Shown here piece by piece: positions 7,987 through 14,723 of a DNA stretch of 47,075 bases (position 1 is the stretch's first letter; each line of letters starts with the position of its first letter). The stretch is from Spirochaetes bacterium ADurb.Bin218 (GTDB lineage Bacteria; Spirochaetota; UBA4802; UBA5550): contig MWCI01000020.1 in the NCBI GenBank assembly GCA_002069965.1, positions 1-47,075 of the forward strand, read 5' to 3'. The notes below the pieces were generated by a model. The model made no database searches. It was not told the DNA's origin and worked only from the letters and a program-made list of their open reading frames with translations. Made by a program: the position numbers and the translations under genes.

Positions 7987-9135
7987 ATGAGTGGCTTTAC
8001 AATTCTTTCATATCCTACAGAAAAAAATAGCACTTTGCTTTCTCTGACAACAGAGCGATCAAGGTATATGTTGCCTCTTGGGGGCAGATTTCGCATTGTT
8101 GATTTTACTGTGAGAAATTCTGTTTCTTCAGGAGCAAAGGAGACAATAATATTTACAAACACTCAAGATCATCTTGAAGAGTATGTTAATTTTTATCACG
8201 AGGATTATTCTGAAGCAGGTCATCCTGTGAGGGTTTATCCTTTTTCTCAGGAGGATCCATCTTCTGTACTTGAGGCTATCTCTTCATCAGATGCCTCTTA
8301 TTTTGTTTTATACAATGGGGATAATCCTTCAGTTATTGATCTATCATCTATTTTGAAAAAATTTAAGGGCACAAAAAAGAAAGGGGTTTTGATTAAGCTC
8401 AAAATTGCAGGTAAGGCTACAATGTCTCAGAGGGTTGTTATATCTGATAAAAAGACCCTTGTTTCTGTTGTAAAAAAGGCTCTTACAGAAAAATATAAAT
8501 CCCCAAATTTTTTTGAGATGATTATAAATATGCTCATGCATTCAGGGATAGGGACTTCAACTGTAGATGCCCTTTACTGGAATATAAATAGCGTCACTGA
8601 TTATTATAATCTCAACAGGGATATTATATGGAATGAGGGAATATCATCCCTTATATATAAAGATAGGATAATTAAGAGTCAGATAAAAAAAGAAGGCTTT
8701 GCAATGCTTGATGAATATGGGATAATCAAAAATTCCTTTGTTTCTGATTATTGTTATATAAATGGAAAAGTAGAAAATAGCATAATATTCCCTGGTTCTG
8801 AGATTCATCAAGGAGCAGTGGTGAGAGATTCCATTATTCTTCCCTTTGCAAAAATAGGACCCAATGCTAAAGTTATAAATGCAATAATTGATGAGGGTAA
8901 TGATATTGATGAGAGATTTATTGTTGGAGCAGGTTGCAGAATTGGCTCTGAGGAAAAATTTATAAAAAATAGAGATTTTCCAAATATTTTGAATAACAGT
9001 ATAACCTTGATTGGAAGGGAAAATTTTTTGCCAGAGGGAGTCTTTGTGGGATCTGCCTGTTTCATTGCCCATGGAAAGGCCCAGGAATATTTTTTGACAA
9101 AAAATAGACTGGAAGATGGTGAATCTGTTTTATAA
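7987..9135 (+). CDS. GlgD-like glucose-1-phosphate adenylyltransferase homologue, probably non-catalytic
   Basis: A 382-aa homologue of ADP-glucose pyrophosphorylase (glycogen pathway). The N-terminal nucleotidyltransferase fold is recognisable from GGRFRIVDFTVRNSVSSGA (33-51), matching the GlgC GGKFRIIDF region. The nucleotide-binding loop GGxGxRLxxLT is replaced by PTEKNSTLLSLTTERSR. The C-terminal third is a left-handed beta-helix with hexapeptide turns (SFVSDYCYINGKVENSIIFP, then GSEIHQGAVVRDSIILP). This matches GlgD, the regulatory partner of GlgC in some Firmicutes, rather than a working enzyme. No glgC, glgA or glgB is nearby, so its catalytic partner must be elsewhere. It could instead be a diverged sugar-nucleotidyltransferase-like regulator. 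Confidence 0.75.
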   Translation: MSGFTILSYPTEKNSTLLSLTTERSRYMLPLGGRFRIVDFTVRNSVSSGAKETIIFTNTQDHLEEYVNFYHEDYSEAGHPVRVYPFSQEDPSSVLEAISSSDASYFVLYNGDNPSVIDLSSILKKFKGTKKKGVLIKLKIAGKATMSQRVVISDKKTLVSVVKKALTEKYKSPNFFEMIINMLMHSGIGTSTVDALYWNINSVTDYYNLNRDIIWNEGISSLIYKDRIIKSQIKKEGFAMLDEYGIIKNSFVSDYCYINGKVENSIIFPGSEIHQGAVVRDSIILPFAKIGPNAKVINAIIDEGNDIDERFIVGAGCRIGSEEKFIKNRDFPNILNNSITLIGRENFLPEGVFVGSACFIAHGKAQEYFLTKNRLEDGESVL

Positions 9136-9174
9136 TTTATTTTTATATAAAAATTTTAGAATAAAAGAGGTTTT

Positions 9175-9510
9175 ATGACAATATTGATTAAAGACATTCA
9201 AAGAAACGTGAATGAGATAATCAGAATAGAGGTTTCTGAATTTAAAGGGAAGGAGCTTATCAATATCAGAATCTGGTATGTGGCAGGCAGAGACGCTGAT
9301 GGAAAGGAAATATATAAGCCTACACAAAAGGGCGTTGCCCTTAACATATCTGAGTTTGCTGAACTTATGGATGGAATGAAGCGCCTTGAGGCTTATATAA
9401 AGGACAAAGAGCATGGAACTATTCCAGATCAGCCTGCTCCACTTAATAAGGCTGATTATTCTGAGGGATTGCCAGATCAGGAGGAAATTGAGGGAGAGGA
9501 AGAAGCTTAA
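9175..9510 (+). CDS. PC4/p15-domain single-strand nucleic-acid-binding protein
   Basis: A 111-aa protein with a GAGG ribosome site before its ATG. Residues 1-75 match the transcriptional coactivator p15 (PC4/YdbC) fold: repeated strands (IIRIEVSEFKG, LINIRIWYVAG), the family-typical KPTQKGVALNISEF, then a terminal helix (LMDGMKRLEAYI). The C-terminus is a highly acidic tail (DQEEIEGEEEA), as in many small ssDNA-binding proteins. Bacterial members bind single-stranded DNA and may act in transcription or repair; which applies here cannot be told. It follows the GlgD-like gene by 39 bases on the same strand. Confidence 0.8.
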   Translation: MTILIKDIQRNVNEIIRIEVSEFKGKELINIRIWYVAGRDADGKEIYKPTQKGVALNISEFAELMDGMKRLEAYIKDKEHGTIPDQPAPLNKADYSEGLPDQEEIEGEEEA

Positions 9511-9522
9511 ATTTCTTCCTCT
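9495..9522. terminator. Hairpin between convergent genes (possible bidirectional terminator)
   Basis: GAGGAAGAA (9496-9504) and TTCTTCCTC (9513-9521) form a perfect stem with an 8-base loop, extendable by one pair. It spans the stop codon of the p15 gene and faces the convergent phosphatase gene. No long T-run follows on either strand, so it is a weak terminator at best. Confidence 0.45.
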
Positions 9523-9534
9523 TATGGAATAAAA

Positions 9535-10683
9535 CTAAAACTCGATATTTAAAAAAGCAATATCATCGTTTATTGGATTTTTACCCCTGTAGCTATTTAT
9601 TGTGTTAAAAAGTTCCAAGCAGAATTGGTCTCCATGGATGTTAGACTTTTCCTTTATAAATTTTGCAAGGCCAATCTCTCCAAACTCCTTGCCATCCATG
9701 TTCTTTGTTTCTGTTATTCCATCTGTATATATAATTAGCCTATCGCCTTTTTGGACCTTTATTTTCTTCTCTTCATATTCTGTGTTGTCTGATATTCCGA
9801 CAAAAAAACCAAAGGTGTCAAGGCCTAATATTTTGCTATCTGAGGATCTGTAGAAAAGAGCTCTTGTATGACCTGCATTTGTATATTTGAGAACACTCTC
9901 CTGTTTATCATAAATAAAATAAAAGGCTGTTATATATTGAGTATCCAGAAGAACACTTCTCATCTTCTTGTTGATTTCACTTAGAAGCTGTGATGTACTA
10001 TCAAAGCGGAGGACATATATGCTAAAGAGCATCTTTGCCATTGTCATTGTAAGAGCTGCTGGTATGCCATGGCCTGTAACGTCTGCTATAAGAAAGGCTA
10101 CTTTTGAATCATCAATTTTATAGCAGTCAAAGAAATCGCCACCAATGTCTTCAATGGGATTATAGATACCTGTTATTTTGGGATATTCGATAAAATCAAA
10201 ATTGTCTGGTATAATAAAGCGCTGAATTTTCCTTGCGGCCTCCAGCTCTTTTTTGATCAACATATTTTTTTCAAAAAGCTCGCTATTTGCAGTTTTGAGG
10301 CGCAAAAGTGAAAATACCCTTGCTATGAGTTCCTGCTCATTAAGGGGCTTCAGAAGATAATCATCAGCTCCTGTTGAGAGGCCTTTGATCTTGGAATTGA
10401 GATCGTCAAGGCCAGTCATAAGTATTACTGGTATAAAATTTTCTCTTTCATCTTTATTAAACTCCTTCAAAAAGCCAAAGCCATCCATTTCTGGCATTAC
10501 AATATCAAGGAGTATAAGGTCGTATTTGTTATTTTGCAATAACTCAAGCCCCTGAAGCCCATTTTCGGCCTCATCAATGGTCATATTGAAGGGAGCAAGA
10601 GCTTTAGCAATAAAAGCTCTATTGAGCTTGCTATCGTCTATACAGAGGATGCGGTATTTTTTATTTAACAAATTTTTTATCAT
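9535..10683 (-). CDS. Response regulator with PP2C-type (RsbU/SpoIIE) phosphatase output
   Basis: A 382-aa two-domain signalling protein. Residues 10-125 are a receiver: acidic pair at 16-17 (CIDDSK), phosphoacceptor Asp60 (ILLDIVMPEMDG), and the conserved Lys in DDYLLKPL. A helical linker (ELEAARKIQRFIIP) leads to a SpoIIE-type phosphatase with metal-binding motifs GGDFFDCY, ADVTGHGIPAAL, IYTDGITE and NDDIAFL, all apparently intact. Such proteins dephosphorylate an anti-sigma antagonist (STAS protein) when their receiver is phosphorylated. No partner kinase or STAS gene is adjacent; the STAS-like/ATPase module at 32.5-34 kb is a conceivable but unproven partner. No clear ribosome site precedes the ATG. 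Confidence 0.92.
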   Translation of the reverse strand: MIKNLLNKKYRILCIDDSKLNRAFIAKALAPFNMTIDEAENGLQGLELLQNNKYDLILLDIVMPEMDGFGFLKEFNKDERENFIPVILMTGLDDLNSKIKGLSTGADDYLLKPLNEQELIARVFSLLRLKTANSELFEKNMLIKKELEAARKIQRFIIPDNFDFIEYPKITGIYNPIEDIGGDFFDCYKIDDSKVAFLIADVTGHGIPAALTMTMAKMLFSIYVLRFDSTSQLLSEINKKMRSVLLDTQYITAFYFIYDKQESVLKYTNAGHTRALFYRSSDSKILGLDTFGFFVGISDNTEYEEKKIKVQKGDRLIIYTDGITETKNMDGKEFGEIGLAKFIKEKSNIHGDQFCLELFNTINSYRGKNPINDDIAFLNIEF

Positions 10684-10785
10684 TGTCTAATTTATCATTG
10701 TTTTTATTTTTGGTAAAAAATATTTTATTTCCCTTTAGATATAATAATTTATTAACAATAAAATTTCAACAATGTTTTAAATAAA

Positions 10786-12660
10786 ATGAATATACTTTTT
10801 GTGCAATTACCTCTGCAAGATCATTCTTATGGCTATATAAATGGCAACATAGACTATGCCCCTGCTGCTTTATCTGGATATATATTGAAAAGATTTAAGC
10901 ATGTCCAATGCCAGAGCCTGCCTTTTGTGCAGGCTAATTTTGCTTCTAATGAGAGAATTGTTTCTTATATACTCAAAACTCAGCCTGACTTGCTATCTTT
11001 TACATGCTATCTCTGGAATGTGGAAAGAAATTTAGAGATAGCAAAGATTATAAAACAAAGGGATCATAAAATTAAAATCATATTTGGAGGCCCTGAGATT
11101 GCCACTGGTTCTTATGCTATAGCTGAAAAGAGAGAGGCGGTGGATATCTTTGTTTCTGGAGAAGGGGAGTGGTTTTACAACCTCTATCTATCTGGAGTAG
11201 ATATTGATTATAAAAATATCAATGGCAATAGGGTAGCATTCCAGCCCCATGATGAGCTTATACCTATTTGTGATATATTTGAGCCCCTTGCTGGGAACAG
11301 ATTAAACTCCATGATTGATGGTTCTGTTTTTATGGAACTTACAAGGGGCTGCCCTTACAGGTGTTCCTATTGTTATTATTCACGAAATTATAATAAGGTA
11401 AGAGAGATCCCCTTTGAAAAATTGATTGATGTTATAAAAGGTCGTAGAGACATAAAAGAGATCTATATTTTAAGTCCAACCTTTGACAGATCCCCTGACT
11501 TTATTCAAAAGCTTGAAAATCTCAAGAGCCTGAGGCATAGCGTGAGACTCCATACAGAGATGAGGACCGACAGGATCACCAGAGACATTGCGAAGCTTAT
11601 TTTTGATGCTGGATTTAAGAGCCTTGAGGTAGGATTGCAGTCAATGAATAAAAGGGCGCTTTCTTCTGTTAATAGGAGTAGTAATCCACAGGATGAGATT
11701 AAAGGTATGAGCTATCTTCGTGATGCAGGGATAGACCTTAAAATTGGTATAATCCCGGGACTTCCAGGGGATGATCCGGAAAATTTTAAAAATACAATAG
11801 ATACCCTTGTGGCAGAGGGCTTTGACAATAGCATTGAGCTTTATCCTTTGATGATCTTGCCAGGGACAGAGATCCGTTCCCTTGCACAAAGAGATGATAT
11901 CGCCTATCAGACAAAGCCTCCATATTTTTTTCTGCAGGGATGGAATTTTTCAATAAGGGATATTTCTGATCTATCTTTGTATCTTGAAGAAAAAACAGGA
12001 ATGTCTTCATCACTTTTTTATTTGCCAGATTTTACTGATTCGCAAAATCCTTTTTTTATTAAAGGATTTTCTTTATCCTCCAGTAATTGGGCTCTCATTA
12101 CAGAAAACTTATCGGAGGCAGATACAGCAGTTGTGGACATTCATATCTCTGCTCCTGATGAGTCACGTTTTTATGAAGAGCTTGAAAAATTTGTTGTTAA
12201 ATGTGATACCAACAGGCTTTATAATATAATAATCTATTCTGATATTGTCTTTGAAAGCCAATTGATTTATCGTATTATAAGTGAAAATGAAAGAGATCAC
12301 TACTACCGGAGAATCAATCTCTTTAATGGTTTTTTTGATGGTTCAATTTTTCATTTTTTTCAGGTAACATCTAATATTGATGTCTATGATAGAATATTAA
12401 GTGAAACAGCAATGATTACTCCAATATTCTTTCTTCATAAAGAGAGCATTCCATCTTTGCCAAAAAAAGGAGGGGATGACCTTTCTCTTCTTATAGATGA
12501 GGGATGCTATGACTCTGTAAAAGGCTTTCTTAAAAGATATTATAAAGATATACCCTCATCTGTTGCCTTTAAGAATGAAGCAGAGATGAGCCAATTTTAC
12601 TCAGAGATAAAAGCTGAGTTTTTGCGCTATCCCTTTAGCTTTGGCATAAAGAGAATATAA
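10786..12660 (+). CDS. B12-binding-domain radical SAM protein
   Basis: A 624-aa protein with the layout of B12-binding-like/radical SAM enzymes. Residues 1-135 form a Rossmann-like N-terminal domain (FGGPEIATGS; DIFVSGEGEWF) without a DxHxxG cobalamin motif, so B12 may bind base-off or not at all. The radical SAM core holds the cluster cysteines C189, C193 and C196 (RGCPYRCSYCYYSR), followed by SLEVGLQSM and KIGIIPGLPGD. About 200 C-terminal residues form an extra domain with no motif I know. The substrate is unknown; relatives include methyltransferases, methylthiotransferases and many uncharacterised enzymes. It is flanked by a divergent phosphatase gene and a convergent pyrF, so context does not help. 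Confidence 0.88.
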   Translation: MNILFVQLPLQDHSYGYINGNIDYAPAALSGYILKRFKHVQCQSLPFVQANFASNERIVSYILKTQPDLLSFTCYLWNVERNLEIAKIIKQRDHKIKIIFGGPEIATGSYAIAEKREAVDIFVSGEGEWFYNLYLSGVDIDYKNINGNRVAFQPHDELIPICDIFEPLAGNRLNSMIDGSVFMELTRGCPYRCSYCYYSRNYNKVREIPFEKLIDVIKGRRDIKEIYILSPTFDRSPDFIQKLENLKSLRHSVRLHTEMRTDRITRDIAKLIFDAGFKSLEVGLQSMNKRALSSVNRSSNPQDEIKGMSYLRDAGIDLKIGIIPGLPGDDPENFKNTIDTLVAEGFDNSIELYPLMILPGTEIRSLAQRDDIAYQTKPPYFFLQGWNFSIRDISDLSLYLEEKTGMSSSLFYLPDFTDSQNPFFIKGFSLSSSNWALITENLSEADTAVVDIHISAPDESRFYEELEKFVVKCDTNRLYNIIIYSDIVFESQLIYRIISENERDHYYRRINLFNGFFDGSIFHFFQVTSNIDVYDRILSETAMITPIFFLHKESIPSLPKKGGDDLSLLIDEGCYDSVKGFLKRYYKDIPSSVAFKNEAEMSQFYSEIKAEFLRYPFSFGIKRI

Positions 12661-12664
12661 AAAT

Positions 12665-13507
12665 TTATTTTAAGCCCTCTATTTCCTCATTCATCTCCTT
12701 TAGAGCAATTACAGCAGCCTCTGCATAATGAATCCCATTGTATTTTTTGTAGGCATAATTAATGGAGCTTGAGGCATTAATTCTGTGTATTCGTATATCT
12801 TTGCTTTTTTTAAGAACAGCCATTACCTCCTGAAGGCTCCCTCCCTGAGTGCCCACTCCTGGTATAAGGAAAGGAATCTCTTTTCCTGATTTTTCAAATA
12901 TATTGGAGATCTGCGATAGCTGTTCAGGGTATGTTGCTCCTGCAACAGATCCTATTCCTGGATGATACCATTGTATAATGAGCTCTGCCACATGGAGAAA
13001 TAATTCTTTATTATCAATTTTAAGATCCTGCAATTGGCCTGAGCTTGAATTGGATGTTTTTGTAAGTATATAATAGCCCTTTTCCGGGAAGCCTTTTATA
13101 TAGGGCTCAATTGAATCATAGCCAAGATAAGGGGAAAGAGTTACTGCATCTGCATCAAAGAAATCAAAGGCCTCACGGCTATAGGCAGCAGCTGTTTTGC
13201 CAATGTCGCCTCTTTTGTAATCTAAAATAACAGGAATACCTGCAGATTTATAAATTTTGATGAGCTTTTCAAGAGTAGCAATCCCTTCCAGCCCATATTG
13301 AGCATAAAAGGCATAGTTCGGTTTTACGGCACCAGGTAAGATATTTTTTTTGATGAGTTCATTTAGTATGTTTTCGTAGAATTTAAAAATTATCTCACCA
13401 TTACCTGTTCCTTTCTCTGGAATATCTTCTATAACTGGATCCATTCCAAAGCATACAATGCTTGAAAATTTATCAGCAGAATTTTTTAAAAGCTCAATGT
13501 AATTCAT
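12665..13507 (-). CDS. pyrF: Orotidine 5'-phosphate decarboxylase
   Basis: Converts OMP to UMP in the last step of pyrimidine synthesis. At 280 aa it belongs to the longer type-2 PyrF subfamily. The catalytic Lys/Asp array DYKRGDIGKTAA is intact, substrate phosphate contacts are likely in FLIPGVGTQGG, and CFGMDP near the N-terminus is typical. Its start overlaps the macro-domain gene by 14 bases, making it the third gene of a mogA-macro-pyrF operon. It ends 4 bases from the convergent radical SAM gene. No other pyr genes are present, but a uracil permease lies 4 kb away. Confidence 0.95.
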   Translation of the reverse strand: MNYIELLKNSADKFSSIVCFGMDPVIEDIPEKGTGNGEIIFKFYENILNELIKKNILPGAVKPNYAFYAQYGLEGIATLEKLIKIYKSAGIPVILDYKRGDIGKTAAAYSREAFDFFDADAVTLSPYLGYDSIEPYIKGFPEKGYYILTKTSNSSSGQLQDLKIDNKELFLHVAELIIQWYHPGIGSVAGATYPEQLSQISNIFEKSGKEIPFLIPGVGTQGGSLQEVMAVLKKSKDIRIHRINASSSINYAYKKYNGIHYAEAAVIALKEMNEEIEGLK

Positions 13508-14036
13508 CTTTTAACCTTTCAATATAATCGCAATAGATTTTGTAGTTCTCATCGTCAAACTGGATAAAAATTACTGTGACATCGTAATTTTGGGACTCCA
13601 TAAAGTCAAGAACTGTATCAACAGCAATTTTGCATGCCTCTTCTTTTGGATATCCATATACCCCTGTGGATATTGAAGGGAAAGCTATTGTCTTGATATT
13701 GTGTTCTTTTGCAAGCTTCATTGAGTTTTTGTATGAGTTTTGTAAAATTTGCGCTTCATTATTCTTTCCACCTCGATATATTGGTCCTGGGGTGTGAATT
13801 ACAAATTTTGCAGGGAGTCTATATCCCTTTGTTATCCTTGCCTCTCCGTGATTGCATCCTCCAAGTGTTCTGCATTCCTCCAGAAGCTCTGGGCCTGCTG
13901 CCCTATGAATGGCTCCATCAACTCCTCCGCCTCCAAGCAATGTGGGATTTGCAGCATTCACTATTGCATCGACCTTCTCTTTTGTAATGTCTCCTTTTTT
14001 TACGATTATTCTGGAAAGAGCATCTTTTTTATTCAT
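13494..14036 (-). CDS. Macro-domain protein (ADP-ribose / O-acetyl-ADP-ribose hydrolase, MacroD/YmdB type)
   Basis: A 180-aa single macro domain. Ligand-binding motifs are clear: VDAIVNAANPTLLGGGGVD (catalytic-loop Asn and glycine-rich loop), AIHRAAGPEL, ITKGYRLPAKFVIHTPGP and the second loop PSISTGVYGYP. This is the MacroD/YmdB branch, which hydrolyses ADP-ribose esters and O-acetyl-ADP-ribose. Its ATG overlaps the stop codon of the upstream mogA-like gene (TAATG), so translation is coupled. No ADP-ribosyltransferase, sirtuin or toxin is next to it, so a housekeeping metabolite-repair role is more likely than antitoxin activity. Confidence 0.92.
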   Translation of the reverse strand: MNKKDALSRIIVKKGDITKEKVDAIVNAANPTLLGGGGVDGAIHRAAGPELLEECRTLGGCNHGEARITKGYRLPAKFVIHTPGPIYRGGKNNEAQILQNSYKNSMKLAKEHNIKTIAFPSISTGVYGYPKEEACKIAVDTVLDFMESQNYDVTVIFIQFDDENYKIYCDYIERLKDELH

Positions 14037-14530
14037 TATTTTCCTCCGCAGTCTGTTACTTCGTTGTTTAGCAGACTTAAGGCATGGGGTATAGCCTTTT
14101 CAATAAACTGAAGGTTTTCTCTTACCCCCTTTGGGCTTCCTGGAAGATTTATTATAAGGCTCTTTCCTCTTATGCCAGAGATCGCCCTTGAGAGCATTGC
14201 ATGGGGGGTAATCTCAAGGGATTTCATTCTCATTGCCTCAGCAAATCCTGGAGCTTCTCTTTCTATTACATCCTTTGTTGCCTCTGGGGTTTGATCCCTT
14301 GGAGCAAATCCTGTTCCACCTGTTGTTAATATGAGATCTATTTTTTCATCACATAGTTCAATGAGAGTTTTTTTTATAATCTCTCTTTCATCTGGAACTA
14401 TTATTTCCCTTACAACGGAGAGGCTATTGTTTTCTGCCCACCTACGTATTTCTGGACCAGAGAGATCATCCCGTTCTCCTCTTGAGGATCTGTCGCTTAC
14501 AGTCACTATGGCAAGTTTATATGAATTCAT
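14036..14530 (-). CDS. Molybdopterin adenylyltransferase-like protein (MogA/MoaB family)
   Basis: A 164-aa protein of the MoCF_biosynth fold. It shows the N-terminal strand IVTVSDRSSRGERDDLSGP, the hallmark LTTGGTGFAPRDQTPEAT, and the C-terminal LIINLPGSPKGVRENL motif that contacts molybdopterin. It would adenylylate molybdopterin before metal insertion. Length suits MogA or MoaB, which cannot be separated here. No other cofactor genes (moaA, moeA, mobA) or obvious Mo/W enzymes are in the window. It is first in the operon with the macro-domain and pyrF genes, an odd functional mix probably reflecting expression convenience. Confidence 0.9.
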   Translation of the reverse strand: MNSYKLAIVTVSDRSSRGERDDLSGPEIRRWAENNSLSVVREIIVPDEREIIKKTLIELCDEKIDLILTTGGTGFAPRDQTPEATKDVIEREAPGFAEAMRMKSLEITPHAMLSRAISGIRGKSLIINLPGSPKGVRENLQFIEKAIPHALSLLNNEVTDCGGK

Positions 14531-14723
14531 GGAAATCCTCTTTATATTTTATTATTCTGAATAGCTTCACTGTAAGTGCTATAAAAGATAGCGTCAACTT
14601 TATTTTGTATATAAATTTAACTGGTTCATAAATTTTAAAATTTATGCGCTTAAATTTTTGAAAAATTTTTTTAAAAGGATATTTTTACTCTATCATAAAA
14701 GACCTTTTATAACAGGAAAAATT

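Noticed and set aside
13494-14036. Macro-domain protein as antitoxin of an ADP-ribosylation toxin-antitoxin pair (DarTG-like)
   Set aside because: No ADP-ribosyltransferase gene is adjacent, and the operon partners are housekeeping genes; the motifs match MacroD/YmdB.
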